DNA from: Candidatus Omnitrophota bacterium
Lineage (GTDB): Bacteria; Omnitrophota; Gorgyraeia; Duberdicusellales; Duberdicusellaceae
Direction: 5' to 3'
NCBI GenBank assembly: GCA_015486615.1
Contig: WFRI01000071.1
Location: 1-15,009 of the forward strand
Length of the DNA: 15,009 bases
Part shown: in pieces, positions 1 through 6,848 of the stretch
How the letters are laid out: each line of letters starts with the position of its first letter
Numbering within the stretch: position 1 is the stretch's first letter
Position numbers and translations under genes: made by a program
Notes under the pieces: generated by a model
Told to the model about the DNA's origin: nothing
Seen by the model: only the letters and a program-made list of their open reading frames with translations
The model's database searches: none

Positions 1-177
1 AGCCTGGCCGATGCGGGTCTTTATCTGAGAAACCACTTTGCCTTTACTGACAACTTTTATGCCCTTGATATCTATAGCAGAAACCCTGCGGGTTTTAGGA
101 GCCGGGGTATCCTGGGCAAAAGACAAAGCACAAAAAAACCCCCACAAACCTATCATAAAAAATATTTTTCTTTTCAT
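1..177 (-). CDS. bamA: BamA/Omp85 outer-membrane assembly factor, N-terminal part (runs off the window)
   Basis: Only the first 59 codons are inside the window; the gene continues beyond base 1. The start is ATG at 177-175. Residues 1-21 form a Sec signal peptide: basic MKRK, then a hydrophobic stretch ending SFA before QD. After a short Pro/Thr linker comes the opening of a POTRA domain, with the pattern I-D-I-K-G-I-K-V-V-S...V-V-S-Q-I-K-T-R-I-G-Q, which is typical of the first POTRA of BamA/Omp85. BamA folds and inserts beta-barrel proteins into the outer membrane, so this implies a diderm cell. The gene lies 96 bases downstream of dnaB and has its own strong promoter. TamA or another Omp85 member cannot be excluded from so short a piece. 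Confidence 0.8.
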   Translation of the reverse strand, partial: MKRKIFFMIGLWGFFCALSFAQDTPAPKTRRVSAIDIKGIKVVSKGKVVSQIKTRIGQA

Positions 178-197
178 TTCTTTATCTATTTTGTCCT

Positions 198-226
198 ATT
201 ATAATTATCTGCACCTGTAAAGTCAA
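198..226 (-). promoter_or_regulatory. Sigma-70-type promoter for bamA
   Basis: Read on the minus strand there is TTGACT (226-221), a 17-base spacer and TATAAT (203-198): a perfect -10 and a five-of-six -35 at ideal spacing. The predicted transcription start is near 190, leaving a short leader before the ATG at 177. It lies in the dnaB-bamA gap, so bamA can be transcribed independently of the ribosomal operon. Confidence 0.8.
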
Positions 227-273
227 GCAAGAGATAAAATTTATTTTTCCTGCGCGGCGTTTCATTTGCTTCT

Positions 274-1656
274 TTACATAGGAGCTTCTTCCAAAAAACT
301 GGTATGATTTACATCCAGATTCACAAACTTCATATATTCTTTGATAAAGCCTAAATTCACAGTGCCGGTAGGCCCGTTTCTCTGTTTGGCAATAATGACC
401 TCTGTTATACCTTTATTCTCTGTATCCTTATTATAATAATCTTCTCTAAAAAGAAGAGCTACTAAATCAGCATCCTGCTCAATAGCCCCGGATTCCCGCA
501 GGTCCGAAAGTTGAGGTTTTTTGCCTTCTCTTTTTTCTACCTCCCTGGAAAGCTGGCTGACTACAATTACCGGAACATCTATTTCTTTGGCCAGCGCTTT
601 TAAAGAACGGGAAATTTCCGAAACCTCCTGCTGGCGGCTTTCTGCCCGGTAGGCAGTTCTTAACAACTGCAAATAATCAACTATAAGCAATTCTACCCCC
701 TGGTGAAGTTTCATTCTTCTGGCTTTAGCCCTAAGCTCAAAAATATTCATTCCCGGCGTATCGTCTATAAATATAGGGGCATTAGAGATTTTACTGGCCG
801 CAGCAGTTAACATCGGCCATTCAGCAACCGACAAAAAGCCGGTCCTGAGTTTATTAGCATCCACTTTAGCCTGAGAGCATAGAAACCTCAAAGACAATTG
901 CTCTTTAGACATTTCCACGCTAAATATACCTACAGGAATATTTCTCTCTATAGCCGCATGTTCTGCTATACAGGAAACAAAAGCGCTTTTACCCATAGAA
1001 GGCCTGCCCGCAATCACTATTAATTCACCCTTATGAAAGCCTGAAGTCTTTTCGTCAAATTTGTCAAATCCGGAAGCAATTCCAGTAACATGGGTTTTCT
1101 TCTGATAAAGACTGTCTATCATCTCTATGCTGTCCTTTATTACTTCCTTTATATGCACATAACTTCTTTCAACCTTTTTCTCGCTGATATCAAAAATCAG
1201 CCTTTCAGATTTGTCCAAAAGGAAATTGATATCCCGGCTTTCATCAAAACAAAGGTTTAATATCTCATTAGAAGAAGCCAGCAATGACCGCCTTATCCAT
1301 TTTTCTTTAACTATCCGGGCATAAGAAATAACATTAGTTGAAGAAGGCGTGCTGTCTGCTAAACTTGCTATATATGCGCGGCCGCCAGCTTGGTCCATCT
1401 GCTTTCTTTTTGTTATTTCTTCTGATACTGTAATTATATCTATATTTCTCCGGGCGGAAAATAAAGAAGCTATGGCAGAAAATATGATTTTATGGGCATC
1501 TTTATAAAAAAACCTCTCTTCTAATACCTCCATAACTTCAGGTACAGCCTGCTCGTTAATAAGCATAGCGCCTAAAACTGCAGACTCAGCCTCTAAGTTC
1601 TGGGGGAGGACCTTATCAGCCAGCGGTTCGGCGGGAGTTATTTTTTTACTACCCAT
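274..1656 (-). CDS. dnaB: Replicative DNA helicase DnaB
   Basis: A 460-residue hexameric helicase that unwinds DNA at the replication fork. Residues 15-120 are the N-terminal helical domain (LPQNLEAESAVLGAML). The RecA-like domain carries Walker A GRPSMGKSA at 217-225, FSVEMS at 245-250, Walker B LLIVDYLQL at 323-331, the VVSQLSREVEKR segment near 365-376, DLRESGAIEQDAD at 385-397, and the KQR finger region AKQRNGPTG at 423-431. All expected motifs are intact; there is no intein and the length is normal. The ATG lies 19 bases inside the end of rplI, with GGGAGA about eight bases upstream, which supports this start. It is the last gene of the rpsF-ssb-rpsR-rplI-dnaB operon. Confidence 0.97.
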   Translation of the reverse strand: MGSKKITPAEPLADKVLPQNLEAESAVLGAMLINEQAVPEVMEVLEERFFYKDAHKIIFSAIASLFSARRNIDIITVSEEITKRKQMDQAGGRAYIASLADSTPSSTNVISYARIVKEKWIRRSLLASSNEILNLCFDESRDINFLLDKSERLIFDISEKKVERSYVHIKEVIKDSIEMIDSLYQKKTHVTGIASGFDKFDEKTSGFHKGELIVIAGRPSMGKSAFVSCIAEHAAIERNIPVGIFSVEMSKEQLSLRFLCSQAKVDANKLRTGFLSVAEWPMLTAAASKISNAPIFIDDTPGMNIFELRAKARRMKLHQGVELLIVDYLQLLRTAYRAESRQQEVSEISRSLKALAKEIDVPVIVVSQLSREVEKREGKKPQLSDLRESGAIEQDADLVALLFREDYYNKDTENKGITEVIIAKQRNGPTGTVNLGFIKEYMKFVNLDVNHTSFLEEAPM

Positions 1657-2093
1657 AGTTTTATCTCTCCCGCCACTTCCGGATGCAGGTTTAATCTGAT
1701 GTTAAATATTCCTAACTTTTTTATGGATTCTTCGGGAAGAATTACATCTTTCTCGTCTATGTTGGCAATTCCTTCTTCCTGCAGCAGTTTCCATACCTGG
1801 CGGCTGGTTATACTGCCAAAAATTTCTTCTGTTTCTTTATTCTTAACTTCAGCCTCTATTGTTAAAGATTTCCCCTCTAAGGACCTCTTCAATTCTTCGG
1901 CTTTCTCCTTTTCCTTTAAGAAAACCTTCCTTTCATTTTCCTGTTTTTTCTTTACCCAAAGAATATTTGCCTTTGTAGCCTCCAGGCCTATTTTTTTGGG
2001 AACTAAATAATTGCGGGCATAACCGGATTTGACTTCTATAATATCCCCTGAGCGGCCTAGTCCTTTTAAATCCTGTAAGAGTATTACTTTCAT
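1638..2093 (-). CDS. rplI: 50S ribosomal protein bL9
   Basis: A 151-residue L9 of normal length. The N-terminal rRNA-binding domain has the family signature: G-R-S-G-D-I-I-E-V-K-S-G-Y-A-R-N-Y-L at 13-30 followed by the VPKKIGLEAT turn. Residues 42-75 form the long charged connecting helix, and 76-150 the C-terminal domain (EIFGSIT near 90-96, LHPEV near 136-140). Its ATG overlaps the TGA of rpsR as ATGA, there is no clear Shine-Dalgarno of its own, and its tail overlaps dnaB by 19 bases. Coupled translation with both neighbours is therefore likely. Confidence 0.97.
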   Translation of the reverse strand: MKVILLQDLKGLGRSGDIIEVKSGYARNYLVPKKIGLEATKANILWVKKKQENERKVFLKEKEKAEELKRSLEGKSLTIEAEVKNKETEEIFGSITSRQVWKLLQEEGIANIDEKDVILPEESIKKLGIFNIRLNLHPEVAGEIKLWVVKK

Positions 2094-2338
2094 TGCGGTA
2101 TATAAGGCAATAAGGCTAAAAACCTTGCCCTCTTTATTTCTTTAGCAACTCTTCTTTGATGCTTAGCACAATTCCTATTCACCCTGCGGGAAGATATTTT
2201 AGCCTTGGAAGTAATAAATTTTGCCAATACTTCCAAATTCTTGTAATCTATTTCTATATCGCTATGCGTGCAAAACAAACATTTTCTTTCCGCGGACTTC
2301 TGCCGATTTGTTTTTCTCCTGAATGGTTTCTTTTTCAT
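2090..2338 (-). CDS. rpsR: 30S ribosomal protein bS18, zinc-binding (C+) form
   Basis: An 82-residue S18 that pairs with S6 on the 30S platform. The core F-I-T-S-K-A-K-I-S-S-R-R at 41-52 is typical. It retains four potential zinc ligands, Cys20-x2-Cys23 and Cys57-x2-His60, so it is the zinc-dependent form rather than the cysteine-less paralogue. It starts 19 bases after ssb, behind a purine-rich GGAAGGCAAGG, and its stop overlaps the rplI start as ATGA. The order rpsF-ssb-rpsR is the widespread bacterial arrangement. Confidence 0.97.
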   Translation of the reverse strand: MKKKPFRRKTNRQKSAERKCLFCTHSDIEIDYKNLEVLAKFITSKAKISSRRVNRNCAKHQRRVAKEIKRARFLALLPYIPQ

Positions 2339-2357
2339 AACACCTTGCCTTCCTGAT

Positions 2358-2798
2358 TTATGAAATATCTTCTTCTTTTATACCGGCTTCCGGCGGAGCA
2401 GTGTTTTCTTCAGGAGCAGGCCCTAAATCTGCCCCTGAAAGGGATTCTTCCGAAGAAGGTTCCGGGGCCCGGCCTAAAAATTGAATCCTTTCGGCCCTGA
2501 TTTCTATAGTAGAACGGTTTTTCCCGCTCTGATCCTGCCAGCTTCTTGACTGCAGCCGGCCCTCTATAAACACAGGCCTGCCTTTCTGCAAATACTGGTT
2601 GCAGATCTCTGCTAAATTTCCCCATGCTACGACATTGATAAAACAGGTCTCCTTCCTCAACTCCGCAGAATCTTTAGTTTTAAACCTCGTATTAATAGCA
2701 ACCCGCAAAGTAACTACAGCCGTCCCCTGAGGAATATATCTCAATTCCGGATCGCGGGTAAGATTGCCGATAATCAGAACTTTATTTAAATCAGCCAT
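2358..2798 (-). CDS. ssb: Single-stranded DNA-binding protein
   Basis: A 146-residue SSB. Residues 1-110 are the OB fold (NKVLIIGNLTRDPELRY, then FINVVAWGNLAE at 53-64, PVFIEGRLQSRSW at 75-87, and the IEIRAERIQFL strand at 98-108). Residues 111-146 form a short Pro/Glu/Ala-rich linker and acidic tail. Canonical SSBs end in an acidic run and Ile-Pro-Phe, which docks replication and repair partners; this one ends KEEDIS, without Pro-Phe. The ATG overlaps the end of rpsF by eight bases and follows a GGGG Shine-Dalgarno. Placement between rpsF and rpsR marks it as the main housekeeping copy. Confidence 0.96.
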   Translation of the reverse strand: MADLNKVLIIGNLTRDPELRYIPQGTAVVTLRVAINTRFKTKDSAELRKETCFINVVAWGNLAEICNQYLQKGRPVFIEGRLQSRSWQDQSGKNRSTIEIRAERIQFLGRAPEPSSEESLSGADLGPAPEENTAPPEAGIKEEDIS

Positions 2799-3114
2799 TA
2801 GGTTCCCCTTTCTTAATTACCAAATATCTCAATATATTTTCCTCTAAATCCAATAAATACTTTAACCTCTTAAGGCCTGCAGGCTCTAATCTGAAATAAG
2901 AAAGAATATAAACCCCCTCGTCATACCTTTTCTTGTAAGCCCCGCGGGACCTTATAGAATAAGCAAGTTTCCTCTTACCGCCTGCCCATACCTGCCAAGA
3001 CTCCAATTTACCTTTATGAGATTCTATATCTCCAGCGACTTTTTCCATAATTTCCGAATATGTGTCTTTTTCCAAATCCGGAACCATTAATAACATTACC
3101 TCATATTTATTCAT
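2791..3114 (-). CDS. rpsF: 30S ribosomal protein bS6
   Basis: A 107-residue S6 that binds S18 and 16S rRNA. It shows the family features: an N-terminal beta strand NKYEVMLLMVPDL, W42-A-G-G-K-R-K-L-A-Y near 43-52, the YILSYFRLEPAGLKRL segment at 69-84, and ENILRYLVIKK at 92-102. The ATG at 3114-3112 follows AGAGGAAG. It is the first gene of the five-gene operon and has a 164-base leader behind it. Its tail overlaps ssb by eight bases. Confidence 0.96.
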   Translation of the reverse strand: MNKYEVMLLMVPDLEKDTYSEIMEKVAGDIESHKGKLESWQVWAGGKRKLAYSIRSRGAYKKRYDEGVYILSYFRLEPAGLKRLKYLLDLEENILRYLVIKKGEPNG

Positions 3115-3235
3115 ACTATCTTCCTCTCTTGCACCACTTAATTAATAATAATCGAAAACCAAGATACAATAACCAAATAATAATCAATCCCGGCATTGCC
3201 TTGCGTTGAGCCGGACCCTGTGCCGCTATTGCTTG
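3115..3235 (-). promoter_or_regulatory. rpsF operon leader (promoter region, possible S6:S18 control element)
   Basis: The minus-strand leader runs from the hairpin behind pth to the rpsF start. The part near 3140-3190 is very AT-rich and the likely site of a promoter, but no -35/-10 pair stands out. A small hairpin with arms CCGGC (3190-3194) and GCCGG (3210-3214) lies upstream. S6 operons in many bacteria carry a leader hairpin bound by S6:S18; whether this is one cannot be decided by eye. Directly before the ribosome-binding site, AAGTGGTGCA (3139-3130) resembles the repeated leader motif found ahead of rplY and the ferredoxin. Confidence 0.3.
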
Positions 3236-3271
3236 AATGTCCAATGTCCACGACATTGGATATTGGACATT
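3236..3271. repeat. Imperfect inverted repeat built from AATGTCC units
   Basis: Perfect 8-bp arms CCAATGTC (3241-3248) and GACATTGG (3252-3259) enclose a three-base loop. A further five base pairs (3236-3240 with 3267-3271) form outside a seven-base bulge. The unit AATGTCC occurs twice in tandem on the left and once, inverted, on the right. It starts eight bases past the pth stop on the minus strand, so it may protect or end that mRNA. The T-rich run follows only on the plus strand, so it is not a textbook terminator for pth. It could also be a dispersed repeat. Confidence 0.5.
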
Positions 3272-3278
3272 TTGATTT

Positions 3279-3839
3279 TTAATTTATCTCAGCCATAGCC
3301 CTGTCAATACCCTGTTCTGCCCAAAGTCTTACTGCATAGACAGCCTTAGGAATTACTACTTTTTCCAAAATTTCTTCTTCCTGAGCAGAGAATAAAGAAA
3401 GAACATATTCAGCAGTATCCCCCGACGGTTTTCCTATACCTATTCTTAACCGGGGGAAATTCTCAGTTAACAGATTCTCTATAATTGACTTCAACCCCTT
3501 ATGTCCGCCGCTGCTGCCTTTGCTGCGGATTCTTAAAGTTCCAAATTGAAGATTTATATCATCGCATATAACTAACAAATTTTCAAGAGAAATCCCAAAT
3601 TTTTTCAAAGCCTGAACAACTGCCGGGCCTGAGACATTTATATAAGTAAGCGGCTCAACCGCGATAATCTTCTCCTTCTCCCAGTCAACAGCTGCCTTTC
3701 TAAATTTGCTGAGCAGCCCGGCTTTTTTAAGATTCCCCCCGGCATCACCAACTATTTTCCTAATAACCCTCAAGCCTATATTATGCCGTGTATGTAAATA
3801 ACTTCTGCCCGGATTACCCAGGCCAACAATCACTTTCAA
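3279..3839 (-). CDS. pth: Peptidyl-tRNA hydrolase
   Basis: A 186-residue Pth that releases peptides from prematurely dropped peptidyl-tRNA. By E. coli comparison, Asn9 and catalytic His19 lie in VGLGNPG...TRHNIG, Asn68 in TYINVSG, and Asp93 in CDDINLQFG. The GGHNGLK motif reads GGHKGLK, so the Asn usually at 114 is Lys. The start is TTG at 3839-3837, overlapping the rplY TGA as TTGA; the conserved KVIVGLGNPG follows at once, so no other start is sensible. Purine-rich GGAGAAGGG lies upstream within rplY. The rplY-pth pairing is conserved across many bacteria. Confidence 0.95.
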   Translation of the reverse strand: MKVIVGLGNPGRSYLHTRHNIGLRVIRKIVGDAGGNLKKAGLLSKFRKAAVDWEKEKIIAVEPLTYINVSGPAVVQALKKFGISLENLLVICDDINLQFGTLRIRSKGSSGGHKGLKSIIENLLTENFPRLRIGIGKPSGDTAEYVLSLFSAQEEEILEKVVIPKAVYAVRLWAEQGIDRAMAEIN

Positions 3840-4507
3840 CCTTTCTTTCCCTTTTCTTTATCTTTATCTTCAGAGGCTGCCTCCTTAGGCTTTTCTTTAA
3901 TAACCTGAGGCTCAGCACCTTCTTCTTCAACAGCCTCTTCTTCAGATTCTTCCTTAACTGCCGCAACACTAACTATTACTTCTTCCGGATCTTCTAAAAT
4001 CTCTACATTCTCAACAGCAGAGATGTCTCTGATATGCAAAGAATCTCCTATATCTAAATTTGAAATATCCACAATTACACTTTCCGGAATATCCGTAGGC
4101 AGGCATTGCACTTCAACTTCCCAAAGATGGTGTTCCAAAACTCCGCCTTCTTTTACACCTTTAGGCTCTCCTTTAATTTCTATAGGCACTTTAACCGAAA
4201 CTTTTTCTTTAAGGGATATATGGAAAAAATCCAGATGCTTCACGTCTTCTGTAAGCGGATCGTGCTGGACATCTTTTACTAAAACCGACAAAGGCTCATT
4301 TTCTCCTTCTATAGAAAGGTTTATAATCAAATTCTCGGAAAAATGGTGTTTTTTTAAAATCAACAGTTCTGACCGCGGGATAGCCAAAGAAAGATTTATA
4401 TTATGCCCGTAAACTACTGTCGGAATAATCCCCTGTTTCCTTAAACGGCCGCTTTCTCCGCTGCCTAACTTTTCTCTTTTAAACGCTTTAATCTCTATCT
4501 GTTCCAA
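3836..4507 (-). CDS. rplY: 50S ribosomal protein bL25, long CTC/TL5 form
   Basis: A 223-residue general-stress-type L25 that binds 5S rRNA. Residues 1-95 are the L25 domain (LRKQGIIPTVVYG at 22-34, VKDVQHDPLTEDVKHLDF at 77-94). Residues 96-185 are the TL5 C-terminal beta domain (VKVPIEIKGEPKGVKEGG, PTDIPESVIVDISNLDIGDSLHI). From about 185 there is a low-complexity Glu/Lys tail. The start is TTG at 4507-4505, preceded by the strong GGAGGGAGG; no ATG fits better. Its leader carries the CTTTGCC hairpin element. It overlaps pth and lies 107 bases downstream of prs, the usual prs-ctc-pth order. Confidence 0.95.
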   Translation of the reverse strand: MEQIEIKAFKREKLGSGESGRLRKQGIIPTVVYGHNINLSLAIPRSELLILKKHHFSENLIINLSIEGENEPLSVLVKDVQHDPLTEDVKHLDFFHISLKEKVSVKVPIEIKGEPKGVKEGGVLEHHLWEVEVQCLPTDIPESVIVDISNLDIGDSLHIRDISAVENVEILEDPEEVIVSVAAVKEESEEEAVEEEGAEPQVIKEKPKEAASEDKDKEKGKKG

Positions 4508-4520
4508 AATTCCTCCCTCC

Positions 4521-4547
4521 TTAGCGCCGCTTTGCCTGTCGGCAAAG
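4521..4547 (-). promoter_or_regulatory. Repeated leader hairpin element upstream of rplY
   Basis: On the minus strand, arms CTTTGCC and GGCAAAG (4547-4541 and 4536-4530) enclose the four-base loop GACA. They are followed by CGGCGCTAA and then directly by the rplY Shine-Dalgarno GGAGGGAGG. The same hairpin and trailing motif, with a different loop, lie before the ferredoxin gene at the right edge. It could be a translational control hairpin, an mRNA-stabilising 5' structure or a dispersed repeat; the sequence alone does not decide. Confidence 0.6.
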
Positions 4548-4614
4548 GTTTTGTTGTTATTGCTTTACTACCAATAACCAATATGCCTTCTTACCACTAC
4601 CCAAACCTAAGCAT

Positions 4615-5574
4615 CTACTGCTGGATAAAATCAAAAAGTATGCTGATTGACTGCGCTAAATGTATTCTCTTTATTGCCTCTGCAAAAATAGAAGCCACGC
4701 TGATAACCTTAATTTTAGGTCTTTTCTTCTCCGGCGGCAGAGGAATAGTGTCAGTAATAACTACTTCGTCTATAGGCGAGTCCTGCAGTTTGTCCGAAGC
4801 ATCCCGGGACAAAACTCCGTGAGTAATAGCGGCAAAGACTTTTTTACACCCTGCATTTTTCAAGGCTTTTACCGCTTCAACCAGAGAACTTCCGGTCGCA
4901 ATAATATCATCTACAATAATAGCATTTTTGCCTTTAACATCTCCCAATATATGAACAGCCTCTGTAGAGACTGGAGATATCCGGCGTTTATCTATTATAG
5001 CCAGAGCTGAACCAAACCTTTTAGCATAACCTCTTGCCATTTTTATCCCGCCTACATCCGGAGAAACAATAACTATATCTCCGTTGCCAATAAAACCCTG
5101 TAAAGAAAAATACTCCAAAAATGAATTTATCCCGTATAAATTGTCTAAAGGTATATCAAAAAAGCCCTGAATCTGGCCGGCATGCAAATCCATAGTAAGA
5201 ACACGGCTGGCTCCAGCCACAGTAATAAGGTTAGCCACTAATTTTGCCGTAATAGGAACCCTGGGCTGGTCTTTTCTGTCCTGGCGGGCATAGCCAAAAT
5301 AAGGTATAACTGCGGTTATCCGGTCCGCCGACGCCCGCTTCAAAGCATCTATTAAAACCAATAACTCTACAAGATTGTCATTAACCGGAACACAAGTAGG
5401 CTGAATTACAAAAACGTCTCTGCCACGGACATTTTCTTCAATCTTAACCCGGATCTCTCCGTCGCTAAACCGGCTTACTAAAGATTTAGCAAGAGGCACA
5501 TTCAAATTATTACTAATATTTTCGCTTAAACGCCGGTTGGCATTGCCGGAAAATAGACAGATATTACTTAGCAT
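4615..5574 (-). CDS. prs: Ribose-phosphate pyrophosphokinase (PRPP synthetase)
   Basis: A 319-residue class I PRPP synthetase: ribose 5-phosphate plus ATP gives PRPP and AMP, in the cytosol. Visible motifs are FSDGEIRVKIEENVRG at 36-51, the ATP-binding PYFGYARQDRK at 91-101, DLHAGQIQGFFD at 129-140, the catalytic-loop KRR at 196-198, and the PRPP-binding VDDIIATGSS at 221-230. The ATG overlaps the end of glmU by 11 bases and follows AAGGAGAG. It lies in the glmU-prs-rplY-pth cluster. PRPP is also the substrate of HisG, encoded further up the same strand. Confidence 0.97.
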   Translation of the reverse strand: MLSNICLFSGNANRRLSENISNNLNVPLAKSLVSRFSDGEIRVKIEENVRGRDVFVIQPTCVPVNDNLVELLVLIDALKRASADRITAVIPYFGYARQDRKDQPRVPITAKLVANLITVAGASRVLTMDLHAGQIQGFFDIPLDNLYGINSFLEYFSLQGFIGNGDIVIVSPDVGGIKMARGYAKRFGSALAIIDKRRISPVSTEAVHILGDVKGKNAIIVDDIIATGSSLVEAVKALKNAGCKKVFAAITHGVLSRDASDKLQDSPIDEVVITDTIPLPPEKKRPKIKVISVASIFAEAIKRIHLAQSISILFDFIQQ

Positions 5575-6826
5575 TTTCTCTCCTTTTCAATACTCTTGCC
5601 GGAACCCCGGCAACCACCTCATTACTTTTGACATCTTTAAGAACCACAGAACCTGCGCCTGTAAGTGATTTCTTGCCAATTTCCACCGGCGCAACCAATA
5701 TACTGTCTGAACCAATAAAGGCTTCATTCTTTATAATAGTCTTATTTTTCTTTTTCCCGTCAAAATTTGCTATAACCGTGCCTGCCCCAATATTAACCTC
5801 CCGGCCAATCACAGCATCCCCTAAATACCCAACATGTTTAGCCTTGGTTTTGCTGCCAACCACAGTTCTTACTATTTCAATAAAATTGCCTATTTCTGCA
5901 TAATCCTTAATCCGGCTGCCCGGCCTTATCCGGGCAAAAGGGCCTATAGAACAGAATTTTCCAATTTTAACATTTTTTTCTATAAATGTGAAGGGGTAAA
6001 TTACAGAATATTTTCCTATCTTTACATCAGGGGCAATAAAAACAGTATTAGGGTCAATTATGTTAACTCCCTGAGAAACAAGACGTTCTGTAATCTTCCT
6101 GCGCACAGTCTCCTGCGCAAGGCTAAGATCCCTTAAAGTATTAACTGAAAAAAAACATATATCGGCCTGAAGAAATACCTTCACTTTATAACCTGCGCCG
6201 GACATTATGCCCACTATATCTGTCAGGAAAAATTCTTTCTTCTTAGGGTTTTTTCTTATCCCGGCCAAATTGGCAATAAGCGCCTGTTTTTTAAATATAT
6301 ACACGCCGGTATTTACCTGAGTTATTTTTTTCTCCTGCGGAGTAAGGATTAACTCTTCTTTAACAGCCAATAAATTATTATCTTCATCTTTAATAATTCG
6401 GCCTAATCCCTGAGGTTTTTTAACATCTACTGCGAGAACTGTACAGTCAGCGCCGGATTTTAAATGCCTGGCAAACATTGCCTGCAATACAGACCTGTCC
6501 CAAACCGGAGAATCCGCACACATAACAAAAACATTAGCCGATTTTATTTCGCCTAAAGCAGCCTCAACCGCTTTAGCACTGCCGTTTATTTTCTGCTGGT
6601 AAACAAATTTTACAGCATTGAACTCGCTGTTTATTGCTTGCTTGACTTCCTGGGCTGAATAACCCAATACTGCAATCACCCTGTTTACCACTCTCCAATT
6701 CTTGAAAACGTCTAAGCTGTAATAAATCAAAGGCTTGCCCGCTAATACGTTTAATACTTTGGGCAGAGAGGATTTCATCCGGGTTCCCCTGCCTGCAGCC
6801 AAAATTATCGCGTCTGCTTTTTGCAT
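5564..6826 (-). CDS. glmU: Bifunctional GlmU: GlcNAc-1-P uridylyltransferase / GlcN-1-P acetyltransferase
   Basis: A 420-residue protein, somewhat shorter than the about 456-residue E. coli enzyme, making UDP-GlcNAc for peptidoglycan and lipopolysaccharide. The uridylyltransferase domain (1-230) has LAAGRGTRMKSSLPKVL at 9-25, Asp105 at the metal site, and VNTG at 171-174. From about 255 comes a left-handed beta helix of hexapeptide repeats, with catalytic His331 in KHVGYLGDA, NIGAGT at 345-350, and the ANFDG segment at 353-357. The usual QLGTGHA loop reads QKINGSA and YGD reads CAD, so the first domain diverges. No clear Shine-Dalgarno precedes the ATG; it lies 22 bases after the small 58-residue gene and overlaps prs. 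Confidence 0.9.
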   Translation of the reverse strand: MQKADAIILAAGRGTRMKSSLPKVLNVLAGKPLIYYSLDVFKNWRVVNRVIAVLGYSAQEVKQAINSEFNAVKFVYQQKINGSAKAVEAALGEIKSANVFVMCADSPVWDRSVLQAMFARHLKSGADCTVLAVDVKKPQGLGRIIKDEDNNLLAVKEELILTPQEKKITQVNTGVYIFKKQALIANLAGIRKNPKKKEFFLTDIVGIMSGAGYKVKVFLQADICFFSVNTLRDLSLAQETVRRKITERLVSQGVNIIDPNTVFIAPDVKIGKYSVIYPFTFIEKNVKIGKFCSIGPFARIRPGSRIKDYAEIGNFIEIVRTVVGSKTKAKHVGYLGDAVIGREVNIGAGTVIANFDGKKKNKTIIKNEAFIGSDSILVAPVEIGKKSLTGAGSVVLKDVKSNEVVAGVPARVLKRRENAK

Positions 6827-6848
6827 AATTACTTATTTTTTGATTTAA

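Noticed and set aside
1699..2356. Plus-strand open frames opposite rplI and rpsR
   Set aside because: They are Ser/Phe-rich mirror frames of Lys/Glu-rich ribosomal protein genes, without ribosome-binding sites or family motifs.
2410..2625. Second minus-strand frame inside ssb
   Set aside because: An alternative frame within the conserved OB-fold gene; no evidence of use.
4532..4822. Plus-strand frame starting in the rplY leader
   Set aside because: It begins inside the hairpin element and continues antisense to prs; no ribosome-binding site.
3788..5010. Plus-strand open frames opposite pth, rplY and prs
   Set aside because: They lie inside strongly supported minus-strand genes and show no domain signal of their own.
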